Shown: positions 17,788 through 26,311, counted from the stretch's first letter. The stretch is DNA of 62,121 nt from Pirellulales bacterium (GCA_022841705.1 JALHQZ010000012.1:1-62121), one strand, 5' to 3'. Translations and numbers: made by a program. The notes: a model not told the origin generated them from the letters alone.

Positions 17788-18258
17788 ATGATCCTCGATC
17801 CCTCCCACCCCCTCGCCGAGCTGTTGCGCCGCGATCAGCGGTACCGGTTCGAGGCTTACGTGTTCGTCTTCGACGCCCTCCGCTACGCCCAGGAAAAATT
17901 GGGCCTCGGCCAAGAGAGTTCCAGCGACGAAGGGAATGAGGACGATGACGGGGACGAAGTCGACTACCAGGACGAAGACCTTGCCGCCGCTCAGCACGTC
18001 ACCGGCCAACAGCTTTGTGAAGCCATCCGCCAATATGCCCTGCAGCAATACGGCCTCTTGGCCCGCCAGGTGCTGGGCCATTGGGGTGTCCGCAAGACGA
18101 GCGACTTTGGCGAGATTGTGTTCAACCTGATCGACATCGGTCAGATGCGCAAGACCGAGGACGACCGCCGCGAGGACTTCGATTCGGTCTTCGACTTCGG
18201 CCCCGGGTTCAAAGACGATTCCGTGTTCGTCGGGCTGCTGAGCGCTTCGAAAGAATGA
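17788..18258 (+). CDS. Minf_1886 family protein (conserved in Planctomycetes/Verrucomicrobia)
   Basis: A 156-residue conserved protein without known function. Family blocks visible are YRFEAYVFVFDALRYAQEKL, HVTGQQLCEAIRQYALQQYG, LGHWGVRKTSDFGEIVFNL, and MRKTEDDRREDFDSVFDF. An acidic insert (SSDEGNEDDDGDEVDYQDED) sits between the first two blocks. It follows ricT by 17 bp, and its stop overlaps the start of a tiny membrane protein (ATGA), so all three are probably co-transcribed. Confidence 0.85.
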   Translation: MILDPSHPLAELLRRDQRYRFEAYVFVFDALRYAQEKLGLGQESSSDEGNEDDDGDEVDYQDEDLAAAQHVTGQQLCEAIRQYALQQYGLLARQVLGHWGVRKTSDFGEIVFNLIDIGQMRKTEDDRREDFDSVFDFGPGFKDDSVFVGLLSASKE

Positions 18259-18359
18259 CCCCGCTCATCACGAACTCGCAGCGCTGGCATCTGGTGGGGT
18301 CCACAATCGCACTGGCAGTGTGGTGTGGTTTCCTGGCCTACCTTGCCTTGGCCGCCTGA
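18255..18359 (+). CDS. Small single-pass membrane protein, 34 aa
   Basis: ATG at 18255 overlaps the stop codon of the preceding gene (ATGA). The product is MTPLITNSQRWHLVGSTIAL followed by AVWCGFLAYLALAA: a short polar N-terminus and one transmembrane helix of about 20 residues. The stop-start overlap suggests translational coupling. No known family was recognised. It is plausible as a genuine small protein but could be chance. Confidence 0.5.
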   Translation: MTPLITNSQRWHLVGSTIALAVWCGFLAYLALAA

Positions 18360-18495
18360 TTTTCCTTGGCCGCCTGACCCCGCGCTTCGCGACTTAGCGC
18401 TCTTTAAATTGAGCGTTCGGTCGCCTTCACCAGTTCGTTGTCATGTTGACCTTAGTTCGGTGGACGAGATCAGGATCATCGTGGTCGGAGGCCTC

Positions 18496-19743
18496 TCACT
18501 GCCCAATCGGCACGTCGAGCCGAATCTGTTCCGCATCCGCGCGTTCCAGCAACCCCTCCGCCGCATCAACTTCCACCGGAGCTTCCGCCAACGTTTCAAG
18601 CGACGTCGTTTGTGGGAATACCACCAATGGCGGTTCGGTCACCGGCTCCGTCACTTCGAGCGGTGTTTGAGCGGAAGCGAGCCGAATCGTCGGTTCTTCA
18701 ACTGGTCCCGGTTCGGCGCTCGCCACGGCCCTCCCAGGGGAACTTCGGGCCAAGGTCTCGGCGATGAGCTCAGCCGCCACCCGTCGTCGCTCGGGGTTCG
18801 AGCGGATCGAGGTGTCGAGTTCTACGTGGACAAAGTCGCTGCCGATCTGCCGCGAGTACTTGGCTTGTTCATTTTGCGTGGCCGCCAGCGACGAAAACCG
18901 CCGCCCCGGTACGCCGGCGTTGAGTTGTTTGTTGAGCTTTGACTTCGGCTTGAGATCGTTGAACACAAAGCTGTTAAAACCGCGCTCGTGCAGCCGCACA
19001 TCGAGCTCGATCATCGGCAGCAGCACCCGCCCGTCGCCGGCGGAGATCACCGCGTCGGTCTTCTTGGGGAACCCATGCTTGCTGCGGGCAAAGCCGTGAA
19101 TTTGCCAGGCGGCGACGCGGCCCGAGGAACCCAGCCACGCCACGTGGACTTGATGGAACGGCGAATCAACCAAATCAGGCACGTCCGCCTTGTCGCGATG
19201 CGCACCGGCCAGCACCAGTCCTTTGGCGCCCTCCGCGAAAATCTGCGCGCCGATACTCGCGGTGTTCGAGTCATCCAGCGGATGAGGAACTTCCACCAGC
19301 GCGGGAATCAACCCATTCGGATTGAGCAGATACGAACCCCAGCCGCGGGACGTTTTCGCTTCGGCCAGGTTTTCCCGCAGTACATAGTAATGTTGCTGGG
19401 TCACCACATCCACAAACTCGTAGACTTCGTAGGAGAACGACCGCGCCACTTTCGCCGCATCCAACAGCTCACCCCGCTCCATCAGCAGCGCCGCTTTACG
19501 GAACTTCGCCAGCACTTTGCTCGGATTCGCATACGGGCGCGGATCCGCCGACGGCGATCGCAACAGATAATCGGGACTGACCAGTTCGGTCACCAAACTT
19601 GCGAGGGTGCCGGTCCGCGGCGCCGAGCTCGCCATCGTGGGGAGTGCAAACAGAATCGCGCACAGAAAGACAACGTAGCGCAAGCATCCCGCCGCTTGCG
19701 GCTTAGTCATCCTGGACAAACAGTAGGCGGTGTCATGAGACAT
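18496..19743 (-). CDS. Hypothetical exported protein
   Basis: A 415-residue protein with a hydrophobic segment near the start (LRYVVFLCAILFALPTMASS), read as a signal peptide or anchor. The central part has VEVPHPLDDSNTASIGAQIF, GLVLAGAHRDKADVPDLVDS and HQVHVAWLGSSGR. His/Asp-containing segments of this kind suggest a hydrolase-like fold, but I cannot assign a family. The last 90 residues are Pro/Glu/Thr-rich and probably disordered. The ATG at 19743 has GGAGAG eight bases upstream. A REP-like repeat (19691-19706) encodes the TKPQAAG stretch before the hydrophobic segment. Confidence 0.7.
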   Translation of the reverse strand: MSHDTAYCLSRMTKPQAAGCLRYVVFLCAILFALPTMASSAPRTGTLASLVTELVSPDYLLRSPSADPRPYANPSKVLAKFRKAALLMERGELLDAAKVARSFSYEVYEFVDVVTQQHYYVLRENLAEAKTSRGWGSYLLNPNGLIPALVEVPHPLDDSNTASIGAQIFAEGAKGLVLAGAHRDKADVPDLVDSPFHQVHVAWLGSSGRVAAWQIHGFARSKHGFPKKTDAVISAGDGRVLLPMIELDVRLHERGFNSFVFNDLKPKSKLNKQLNAGVPGRRFSSLAATQNEQAKYSRQIGSDFVHVELDTSIRSNPERRRVAAELIAETLARSSPGRAVASAEPGPVEEPTIRLASAQTPLEVTEPVTEPPLVVFPQTTSLETLAEAPVEVDAAEGLLERADAEQIRLDVPIGQ

Positions 19744-20351
19744 CGCTCGCGCTCTCCTTCCCTGAATCGCGATTCGTGTGTGGTTTGCCACGCCACGCAA
19801 AGGCCTTCGCCTCCAGTCACAAATGCAGCCTGTTGCCGACGAACGTTACAGGTCATCCCAACCGTCGTCGCCGACATCCCACTCGGGGCAGCGGCTGTAC
19901 TATGACTCCCCGCCGCCCTCATTGCAACGCGAATTTCCGCCGATTTGCGGAAATTCGCCCGATTTATACGTAGACGTGCCCCATTGATGGGGAATCGGCT
20001 AGGACGCGAGTTTGGCCGGCGCCAAGCGTGCTTCCGCTAATCTCACGTCTCGGAGAGACGCGTCCACGTAATGCTGGCGCCGCTGCCGTGATTCAGTGCG
20101 CGGGACGACCGAGAGTTGTTCGCGGATTGGGTGGCACTGACTTTCGGCCTTGTTTGGCTGGCCAAAAGAAGAAGCATCGCCGGCCGAATGTCAGTGCGGC
20201 GCAAGGCGCCGTAGGAGGCCAAACGCCAGAAAGTCCAGACGATTCACCTCCAACTGCCTACCGGCCGCCTCGACAATCGGCCGACGATGTCTGTTTTGCT
20301 GGCAGAGTTGTGCGCGGCCGAGAGTTGGGGCCACCCAACTCTACACTGACG
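19744..20351. other. Intergenic region with short palindromes, no supported gene
   Basis: A 608-bp gap. It has a CGTCTCGGAGAGACG hairpin near 20046, a GTGGCACTGACTTTCGGCC / GGCCGAATGTCAGTG inverted pair (about 20130-20195), and a GAGTTGGGGCCACCCAACTC palindrome near 20324-20343, just after the parB stop. The last could act as a transcript end for parB. No open frame here has a credible start. Confidence 0.45.
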
Positions 20352-21344
20352 CTATGCCGCGCGGTACTGATTCTGCTGCCCCGTCAGCTGCGTCCGCAAC
20401 CGCTGGAACTCATCCTCACTGTTGAAATACAGCGTCACCCGGCCTTTGCCTTTGGGATTTTGGGTGAGCGAAACTTTGCACCCCAGCGCGGATTGCAACT
20501 CCACTTCCAGCATCACGATCTGCTGATTGGGAGTTTTGTTTTCCAGCCGATGGAGGATGCCTTCGCCATCGACCAGGTTGAGCTGCGGATCTTCTTGGAA
20601 GTTTTGCCGATTGACCGCGTCTTCAATCGCCCGGACCGATAGATTCTCCCGCTTCACCCGCTTCGCCAGTTTCACTTGTTCTTCCGCTTCGCCCAGCGGC
20701 AACAGCGCGCGGGCGTGGCTCGATGAAAGCTCGCCGCTAGCGACCAGTTCCTTCACTTCTTCCGGCAGTTCCAACAGCCGCACGAGGTTAGCGATGGTCG
20801 AGCGATCCACCTGAATCCGCCGCGACAGTTCTTCCTGTGTGCAGTGGTACTGCTCCATGTAGCGTTGGAAGCAGAGCCCTTTTTCGATCGCGTTCAAATC
20901 CTTGCGCTGCAAGTTTTCGACGATCGCCATTTCAGCGACTTGCTGATCGCCCACCTCGCGGAAGATCACCGGCGCTTTATCCCACCCGGCCGCTTGGGCG
21001 GCGCGCAAGCGGCGCTCGCCCGCGATGAGTTGATAGCCCCCTTCAAACCGGCGCACCACAATCGGCTGCAACACGCCGTGCGCGCGGATGCTATCGGTCA
21101 GGTCCGCGATTTCTACTTCATCAAACACCCGCCGCGGTTGGTGTGGGTTGGTTTGAATCTGGCGGACGTCGAGCCAAATTTGACCTTCGGGATCGCGGCT
21201 CAAATGCTCGCCCAACGGCGGCAAGTAGTCGCCTTGTGGCTGGGCGCCCAGCGACTCATCGCCAGGAGTGGACGAATCATCGAATGACCGGCCCAACAAG
21301 GCTTCCAGTCCCCGACCCAAACGACGTTGCGGTTGATTAGTCAC
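20352..21344 (-). CDS. parB: Chromosome partitioning protein ParB
   Basis: ParB is a CTP-dependent clamp that loads at parS sites and spreads along DNA for chromosome segregation. The 330-residue protein has an N-terminal LGRGLEALLG motif, then the ParB/Srx CTPase part with IQTNPHQPRRVFDE, GVLQPIVVRR, YQLIAGERRLRAAQAAG and ENLQRKDLNAIEKG. The helix-turn-helix is TQEELSRRIQVDRSTIANLV, and a C-terminal dimerisation domain follows. The GTG at 21344 is chosen because AGGAGGTG lies eight bases upstream and the conserved N-terminus starts there. It overlaps parA by 8 bp. Six matching parS sites lie 0.2-1.5 kb upstream of parA. Confidence 0.96.
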   Translation of the reverse strand: MTNQPQRRLGRGLEALLGRSFDDSSTPGDESLGAQPQGDYLPPLGEHLSRDPEGQIWLDVRQIQTNPHQPRRVFDEVEIADLTDSIRAHGVLQPIVVRRFEGGYQLIAGERRLRAAQAAGWDKAPVIFREVGDQQVAEMAIVENLQRKDLNAIEKGLCFQRYMEQYHCTQEELSRRIQVDRSTIANLVRLLELPEEVKELVASGELSSSHARALLPLGEAEEQVKLAKRVKRENLSVRAIEDAVNRQNFQEDPQLNLVDGEGILHRLENKTPNQQIVMLEVELQSALGCKVSLTQNPKGKGRVTLYFNSEDEFQRLRTQLTGQQNQYRAA

Positions 21345-22083
21345 GGCCAAGCACCTCCTGAGTAAGTTCCAAATAGGCTCGCGCGCCGCGCGAGCGGGGG
21401 GCATAACTGAAAATCGTTTCGCCGTGGCTGGGCGCTTCGGCCAGCGCCACATCCCGCGGCACAACGGTCGGCGAGACGACTTCGCCGAAAAAATCTCGCA
21501 CTTCCCGCTCCACCTCGTGGGTTAGTTCAAGTGAACATTCGTACATTGTAAGCACGATGTGGCCAAATGCAAGCCGGTTGTTGGAATTTTTTATCACTTC
21601 TCGAATCAGCTCGATCATCTGCGTGAGCCCCTCCATCGCGAAGTACTCGCATTGCAGCGGCATCAGCACATCGTCCGCCGCGGTGAGAGCGGTCTGCGTG
21701 AGGGCGCCCAGCGACGGCGGACAATCAACGAAAATCTGGTCGAACAGCCCGACGTTCGTCATCAAGTGTTCGGCCACCTGCCGGCTTTGGCTATCGTCGA
21801 CGTGGGCCAGCGCGTCGACATCCTTGAAGCTGCGGCTGCCAGGTAATAAGGACAGGTTCTCGAACTTGGTCTCCAGCACCGAATCGCGCAGCGGGGTTCG
21901 CTCCACCAGCGGATGCCTGGCCGCCGGCGCTTGCCCCAACGCACTGGTCGCATTGCATTGCGGATCGAGATCAACCAGCAGCGTGCGAAGTCCGGCGAGC
22001 GCGCACCCCGCCGCCAAACTCACCGCCGTTGTGGTTTTACCAACTCCGCCTTTCTGATTGGCGACGCAGTGAATAACGCCCAT
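21337..22083 (-). CDS. parA: Chromosome partitioning ATPase ParA (Soj)
   Basis: ParA binds DNA non-specifically as an ATP dimer and moves ParB-parS complexes. The 248-residue protein has the deviant Walker A motif QKGGVGKTT (signature Lys11, Lys16), DLDPQCNATSALG, FDQIFVDCPPSLGALT (Walker B), and PRDVALAEAPSHGETIF. No N-terminal HTH is present, so it is a chromosomal, not an F-plasmid-type, ParA. ATG start at 22083. The gene is first in parA-parB and reads away from the parS cluster. Confidence 0.97.
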   Translation of the reverse strand: MGVIHCVANQKGGVGKTTTAVSLAAGCALAGLRTLLVDLDPQCNATSALGQAPAARHPLVERTPLRDSVLETKFENLSLLPGSRSFKDVDALAHVDDSQSRQVAEHLMTNVGLFDQIFVDCPPSLGALTQTALTAADDVLMPLQCEYFAMEGLTQMIELIREVIKNSNNRLAFGHIVLTMYECSLELTHEVEREVRDFFGEVVSPTVVPRDVALAEAPSHGETIFSYAPRSRGARAYLELTQEVLGRD

Positions 22084-22169
22084 CGGCGGGGCTAGGGGTT
22101 AGGGGATTAGAGACTGGTGCGCGGGAGTGTAGGAGAAGAGATGAATCGTCGCAGCGCCGATTTTTCGTC

Positions 22170-22233
22170 GCACGGGACCGAAGTCCCGTGCGGATTGAAA
22201 CCGCACTGCGCGCACGGGACTTCGGTCCCGTGC
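22170..22233. repeat. GCACGGGACCGAAGTCCCGTGC palindrome pair upstream of parA
   Basis: Two copies (22170-22191 and 22212-22233) of a 22-bp near-palindrome (GCACGGGAC, 4-bp centre, GTCCCGTGC). A second pair of the same family sits at 22319-22388 and a third at 23442-23511. They are interleaved with parS sites. Confidence 0.8.
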
Positions 22234-22269
22234 TACAAAAAGAAACCCGCCGCTTGCGGCTTAGCGTAC

Positions 22270-22307
22270 CCGCCGTGAATTGTTTCACGTGAAACAATTC
22301 ACGGCGG
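22270..22307. promoter_or_regulatory. parS site 1 within a 38-bp perfect palindrome
   Basis: The 16-bp core TGTTTCACGTGAAACA is at 22281-22296 and equals the bacterial parS consensus. The symmetry extends perfectly over 22270-22307, with outer arms CCGCCGTGAAT. It lies 187 bp upstream of the parA start codon. Confidence 0.93.
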
Positions 22308-22318
22308 AACCAAAAGTG

Positions 22319-22388
22319 GTAGCACGGGACCGTAGTCCCGTGCGAGGTGGCGTGACTTTTTCACACGGGACTACGGTCCCGTGCTACC
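22319..22388. repeat. GTAGCACGGGACCGTAGTCC inverted pair
   Basis: Copies at 22319-22345 and 22362-22388 are inverted relative to each other, with a 16-bp spacer, between parS sites 1 and 2. Same family as 22170-22233. Confidence 0.75.
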
Positions 22389-22395
22389 AGCAAAT

Positions 22396-22411
22396 TGTTT
22401 CACGTGAAACA
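22396..22411. promoter_or_regulatory. parS site 2
   Basis: Exact TGTTTCACGTGAAACA core. It is embedded in a longer A/T-flanked palindrome (22393-22414). It lies 37 bp upstream of the membrane protein start at 22448. Confidence 0.93.
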
Positions 22412-22447
22412 ATTTTCGGGGGGCACGCTGGCGCCCGTTCTGCTAGC

Positions 22448-23266
22448 ATGAAGGCGCCCAAACCAACGACGAACGCCGTGAAAACTCATCCAGAAATTCC
22501 GATCGAGAAGCCAGCCGCGTTCTGGCTGATCCCCGGACACTACGCACTCAAGTTCGAACGCTCGGCAGTGATCTTGGCGTTAGGAAAAGCGGCTGGCATT
22601 TATCCGCTGTGTGCGATAGCACTGTACGGACTATTGCGAGTGACTTTAGCTGGCTTCGATGTGGGCTTCGGTCCGTTTACTTTCGACCTCGTTTTGGAGT
22701 GGGGCTTCGTCGCAGGGGTTTCGGCAGGCATCGCCTATTGGGTTTCGATCTTCGCAGCTGCGATTGTCGTCCCCATTTCCTACCTGCTGCTGAAAAGTAT
22801 TCGCGACAAGCACCCCTCAGTCGTCGCTGCAATCGCAGGTGGCAATTTGCCAGCGTTGGTAATGGGCTTCGTTTTTGGAACGGCAATGAAACCAACTCGA
22901 CCGATCCCACTCCTTACAGCAATTCTCCTGGGTCCGGTGCTAGCAATCTTCTTCGGACAAATGGCCGGTCGAATCGGCCACCGGCGCATGCTCGACCGAG
23001 TTAGCGCCAGCTCCTTGGAGTCACCTATCCCGTGGCGGTTCACCCTCCGCCAGCTCTTCGCCCTCACCACGGCCATTTGTTTAGCCACCGCTGGCCTAAG
23101 AATTTTAGCCACCTGGAACTGGCAGTTCGCATTCTGCGTGGTTTGTGCGGTGCTCACGCAGATCGCGCTTCTGCCAGTGACAAACTTTTTAGCCAGCCGG
23201 GTGTTTTCACGTTGGCAGCGCCGTGCCACGCTCCCACCACCTGGCGGCGAACCGCACCCGCCGTGA
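22448..23266 (+). CDS. Membrane protein of unknown function inside the parS cluster
   Basis: A 272-residue protein with about six to seven hydrophobic segments, among them SAVILALGKAAGIYPLCAIA, VSIFAAAIVVPISYLLL and LLTAILLGPVLAIFFGQMAG. The C-terminal half starts with PWRFTLRQLFALTTAICLAT, a pattern (FTLRQLF...TT) common in planctomycete membrane proteins of unknown role. I start at ATG 22448; the open frame continues upstream through parS site 2 but that part is non-coding in character. The gene sits between parS sites 2 and 3, so ParB spreading could affect its transcription. No partner operon is seen. Confidence 0.65.
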   Translation: MKAPKPTTNAVKTHPEIPIEKPAAFWLIPGHYALKFERSAVILALGKAAGIYPLCAIALYGLLRVTLAGFDVGFGPFTFDLVLEWGFVAGVSAGIAYWVSIFAAAIVVPISYLLLKSIRDKHPSVVAAIAGGNLPALVMGFVFGTAMKPTRPIPLLTAILLGPVLAIFFGQMAGRIGHRRMLDRVSASSLESPIPWRFTLRQLFALTTAICLATAGLRILATWNWQFAFCVVCAVLTQIALLPVTNFLASRVFSRWQRRATLPPPGGEPHPP

Positions 23267-23268
23267 AT

Positions 23269-23284
23269 TGTTTCACGTGAAACA
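23269..23284. promoter_or_regulatory. parS site 3
   Basis: Exact TGTTTCACGTGAAACA core, starting 2 bp after the stop codon of the membrane protein gene. The left flank CCGCCGTGAAT matches the flank of site 1. Confidence 0.93.
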
Positions 23285-23347
23285 ATTTGGGAGCGGCCTC
23301 TATGCCAGCAAATACGGTAACGGACCGCACGGAGCGTCAGAGAAGAA

Positions 23348-23363
23348 TGTTTCACGTGAAACA
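23348..23363. promoter_or_regulatory. parS site 4
   Basis: Exact TGTTTCACGTGAAACA core, with GAA/TTC symmetrical flanks. It lies 64 bp after the end of site 3. Confidence 0.93.
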
Positions 23364-23402
23364 TTCCACGGCGACCAATCTGCTAGCGAACCCCCCGAAA
23401 AT

Positions 23403-23418
23403 TGTTTCACGTGAAACA
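23403..23418. promoter_or_regulatory. parS site 5
   Basis: Exact TGTTTCACGTGAAACA core, with the right flank TTCACGGCGG shared with site 1. Confidence 0.93.
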
Positions 23419-23441
23419 ATTCACGGCGGACCAGAATTGGT

Positions 23442-23511
23442 CGCATGGGACCGAAGTCCCGTGCGAGCCGTATCGTGTCCAAACCGCACGGGACTACGGT
23501 CCCGTGCTACC
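23442..23511. repeat. GCACGGGAC-family inverted pair between parS sites 5 and 6
   Basis: Copies at about 23442-23466 and 23485-23511 are inverted, similar to the two pairs upstream near parA. Each parS-rich stretch in this region has one such pair next to it. Confidence 0.7.
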
Positions 23512-23518
23512 ACGAAAT

Positions 23519-23534
23519 TGTTTCACGTTAAACA
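23519..23534. promoter_or_regulatory. parS site 6 (one mismatch)
   Basis: TGTTTCACGTTAAACA differs from the consensus core at one position (G to T in the right half). It lies 35 bp from the stop codon of the DUF1015 gene. It may be a weaker ParB site. Confidence 0.8.
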
Positions 23535-23568
23535 ATCGACGGCGGGAACCTTACGGTGCTATCGACGC

Positions 23569-24921
23569 CTACTCCAGCGGGTTGATCACCAGCCCGCTGA
23601 GCACCTTCGGATAGAAATAGGTGCTTTTGGCCGGCATCCGTTCGCCGTGGTTCGAGATGTCCCGGATGTGGTCAATCGTCGCCGGCATGACCAGGGCCGC
23701 CAGTTCGAACCGGCCACCGCTGGCCATTTGACCGGTCAGGTCGCGGCCGACATCGTCGCCGTGGATCAAGCCGTGGACGACTTCGTCGATCGAGCGGACA
23801 TACTTGGGGGCCGGCGCATCCTTGGCCGAAAGAAGGTTTTCCATCACCAAGCGGTGCAGCAAACTTACGCCCAAGCCTTGCCACTCGGGCGAATGTTCGC
23901 TGGCAACTTCCGCCATCTTCTTTCGGCCGGCATCGGTCACGCGAGCCAAAGTCCACTGCTGATCGCTGGCGGTGAAGAAGGCCAACGTCCCTTGTTCACC
24001 ATCAAGTTCAACTTGCTCCCAAACCTGCGGCGCGTGTTTGGGACCATTGGCGATCGGTTCCGTAGTGAAATAGTCGCCCAGCTTGGCGGTGAGCTCCTCG
24101 GCCGTCATTGAGGGAATTCCACGAAACAACCGATGCGTCGGCAGCACCAACATGCCGGGATCGCTCATCGATACGCACATCATCAACACATAATTCGCCG
24201 GATGATCCGACGGCAATTCGCCCCCATACTCCTTCGCAAACTCTTCCTTCAGGTTGCAACCCGTTTCGTAGCGGTGATGGCCATCAGCAATGTAAACCGG
24301 TCGGCCCCCCATCGCGGCCTGCAACTTGGTGAGAACGGCAACATCCGTCACCGGCCAGATTTCGCTTTTCACGCCAAGGTGATCGGTCGCTTCGATCGGC
24401 CGCTGGCCGCGAATGGCGGTTTCCAAAAGTTCTTGGGCGTTGTTTTCGGGATCGGGGTAGAGCCCGAAAATCTGGCTTAGGTTCGCCTTGCACGCTTTCC
24501 AAAGTTTGAAGCGATCGACCTTGGCGCCGCCGTGAGTTTCTTCGTGCGGAAAGATGGTTCCTTCGCCGAACTTTTCCAAGCGGCACCGGCACATGAATCC
24601 GCGGCGCGTGTATTCCACTCCCCCTTCGGTGAAGGTTTGGTGGTAAACGTAAACCGCTGGATCCCCTTCCGCGAACAACACGCCGTCCCGTTGCCATTCC
24701 CGGTACAGCCTTGCGGCGCGGGAATAGCGGTTCTCGTGGTCGTCATCGCCGGGCCGGTCCTTGTTCAAAATCAGCCGGACGACGTTGTATTCGTGCAGGT
24801 CGTAAAGCTGCTGTTGCAGCTCGGGGCCAATCACATCGTATGGCGGGGCAACGACGTTCGACTGCGAACCAATTCGAGCCAGGTCATAGCGGAGCCCGCG
24901 GAAGGCGGAAATCTGCGGCAT
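23569..24921 (-). CDS. DUF1015 family protein
   Basis: A 450-residue member of a widespread uncharacterised family, sometimes annotated as a phosphatase-like or HTH-like protein without proof. Family blocks are FRGLRYDLARIG, VVAPPYDVIGPELQQQLYD, NVVRLILNKDRPGDDDHENR, GTIFPHEETHGGAKVDRFKL, YIADGHHRYETGCNLKEEFA (the hallmark ADGHHRYET), and GVSLLHRLVMENLL. I start at ATG 24921, where family similarity begins. The upstream open frame is not conserved-looking. It is separate from the neighbouring parS cluster in function as far as can be seen. Confidence 0.92.
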   Translation of the reverse strand: MPQISAFRGLRYDLARIGSQSNVVAPPYDVIGPELQQQLYDLHEYNVVRLILNKDRPGDDDHENRYSRAARLYREWQRDGVLFAEGDPAVYVYHQTFTEGGVEYTRRGFMCRCRLEKFGEGTIFPHEETHGGAKVDRFKLWKACKANLSQIFGLYPDPENNAQELLETAIRGQRPIEATDHLGVKSEIWPVTDVAVLTKLQAAMGGRPVYIADGHHRYETGCNLKEEFAKEYGGELPSDHPANYVLMMCVSMSDPGMLVLPTHRLFRGIPSMTAEELTAKLGDYFTTEPIANGPKHAPQVWEQVELDGEQGTLAFFTASDQQWTLARVTDAGRKKMAEVASEHSPEWQGLGVSLLHRLVMENLLSAKDAPAPKYVRSIDEVVHGLIHGDDVGRDLTGQMASGGRFELAALVMPATIDHIRDISNHGERMPAKSTYFYPKVLSGLVINPLE

Positions 24922-25261
24922 GGGGAGGATGGATGTATGGATGGAGGATCTCGAACCGCGCCCGGCCGGAAGCGGAGCGCGGAAGGGGGAATCGAGCGGG
25001 GAAACGGCCGATTGTAGGGCAAAAACCGGCCTCACGGAATGCGCTCGTTTCCCGCGGCGGTTTTCCGCAGATGGATTGCGGCCGGGGGACTCGAAAAATG
25101 TCACGCCCCGACTACCATAAACACGGGAGTCACCCGGCGCCTGGAACGGGCGGCGGGGTTCAAATCCCAGAGGCGGAACAGAGTTGGAGCATGGGGGGGC
25201 ACGCTCCGGACGCTAGCCGACAACGGCAGCTGAGCTGGCAAATTGCAGCCGGGGAGTGGAC
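24922..25261. other. Divergent intergenic region, no supported gene
   Basis: A 340-bp gap between DUF1015 and the acyltransferase. It contains a GGATGGATGTATGGATGGAGG tract (about 24928-24948), and a GGGGTTCAAATCCCAG T-arm-like hairpin near 25154. No acceptor or anticodon arm could be matched to that hairpin. Promoters for both flanking genes are expected here. Confidence 0.45.
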
Positions 25262-26311
25262 ATGCCCTACAACGCGACGATTGACCTTCTACGGTTTTTG
25301 GCCGTACTCGGGGTGATGTGGATTCACGCCCCCGAAGGCAAGTTGCTGCAAGATTGGAGTTGCCTCGGCCGGTTCGCCGTGCCCTTCTTCGCCGCGACGG
25401 CCAGCTATTTCGCCGTTAGCACCGCGCTGCGGCCGAACAGTCCGACGATCGGGCAATTCTTTCGCTATCGAAGTTTGCGAATCTATGTGATCTTTTTGGG
25501 CTGGAGCGTGATTTACTTCGCCGCTCGGCTAATCGCCTACCAATTCGATTGGGCGAAGAATCCATTTGCGCTCTTAGACATCTACGTCCTCCGCCGCGGA
25601 ACAGCGCCGCACTTGTGGTTCCTCACCTTCGTTGCACTAGGAAGCTTGCTCGTTTACTCATTGGGTAAATTCGCCAAATCGCGCGGCGTCTATTTGGGCA
25701 TGGGGCTAATCTGCTTGCTCTTGGGTGATGTCACCGGCGGAATTCGCATCCGCGATTACTTCCCCGATATCCGCTACACACCGCTGATGATTTACCAAGC
25801 GGCACCGGCCTTGTTCTGGGGTGCGGCGATTCGGTTGGCGGAGGAGCGGTTTCCGCAGATGCGACTGATGTTCAAACGCTTCGCGCCCGTTTCGTTGCTG
25901 GTGGTGCTGATTGCCTACCTTGAAGGAATCATGCTAACTCGTTCCACCGCCGCTGAAAACATGTGCGGCACGGCTCTGCTGCTGTGGGGTTTGGGCCAGG
26001 ACTTCAAACCGTGGGGCACTTGGAACCGGCAACTGGGCCAAGCGACGTTTGGACTTTATGCGGTACACATGCTGTGCGTGGATGGCATGCAAGTGGTGAT
26101 GCGAGCGGCCGGCATGTCCGGCGAAACCCGGGCTGACCTGATGGTGTTCGCCGGAACCGTGATCGGTTCTTGGATTCTGTACTGGTTGCTGAACCAGTTT
26201 GCCGCGTTCCGCTGGTTGCTCACCACTCGTGAACACTTCCCGTCGGGTGTGCTCGATGGCGCCAGAACAACCGCTGAGAGCGGTTCGACGGCGAAGGCGA
26301 GTTTCGGGTGA
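25262..26311 (+). CDS. Acyltransferase family 3 (OafA/NodX-like) membrane protein
   Basis: A 349-residue, about ten-helix membrane protein of the acyltransferase-3 family, which O-acetylates surface sugars or lipids using cytosolic acyl-CoA. The N-terminus NATIDLLRFLAVLGVMWIHA has the family R(F/A)xAxxxVxxxH pattern, with the proposed catalytic His. RYRSLRIYVIFLGWSVIYF and LGQATFGLYAVHMLCVDGM match further family blocks. The ATG at 25262 has GGGGAG five bases upstream; a GTG two codons earlier is possible. The acceptor is unknown; no glycan cluster is adjacent. Confidence 0.85.
   Translation: MPYNATIDLLRFLAVLGVMWIHAPEGKLLQDWSCLGRFAVPFFAATASYFAVSTALRPNSPTIGQFFRYRSLRIYVIFLGWSVIYFAARLIAYQFDWAKNPFALLDIYVLRRGTAPHLWFLTFVALGSLLVYSLGKFAKSRGVYLGMGLICLLLGDVTGGIRIRDYFPDIRYTPLMIYQAAPALFWGAAIRLAEERFPQMRLMFKRFAPVSLLVVLIAYLEGIMLTRSTAAENMCGTALLLWGLGQDFKPWGTWNRQLGQATFGLYAVHMLCVDGMQVVMRAAGMSGETRADLMVFAGTVIGSWILYWLLNQFAAFRWLLTTREHFPSGVLDGARTTAESGSTAKASFG

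Noticed and set aside
22280..22447. Open frames beginning MFHVKQF on both strands around 22280-23414
   Set aside because: These starts come from reading the parS palindrome TTTCACGTGAAA; the frames are products of the repeat, not genes.
25140..25180. T-arm-like GGGGTTCAAATCCCAG sequence
   Set aside because: No acceptor, D or anticodon arm could be fitted upstream; not a tRNA or tmRNA.
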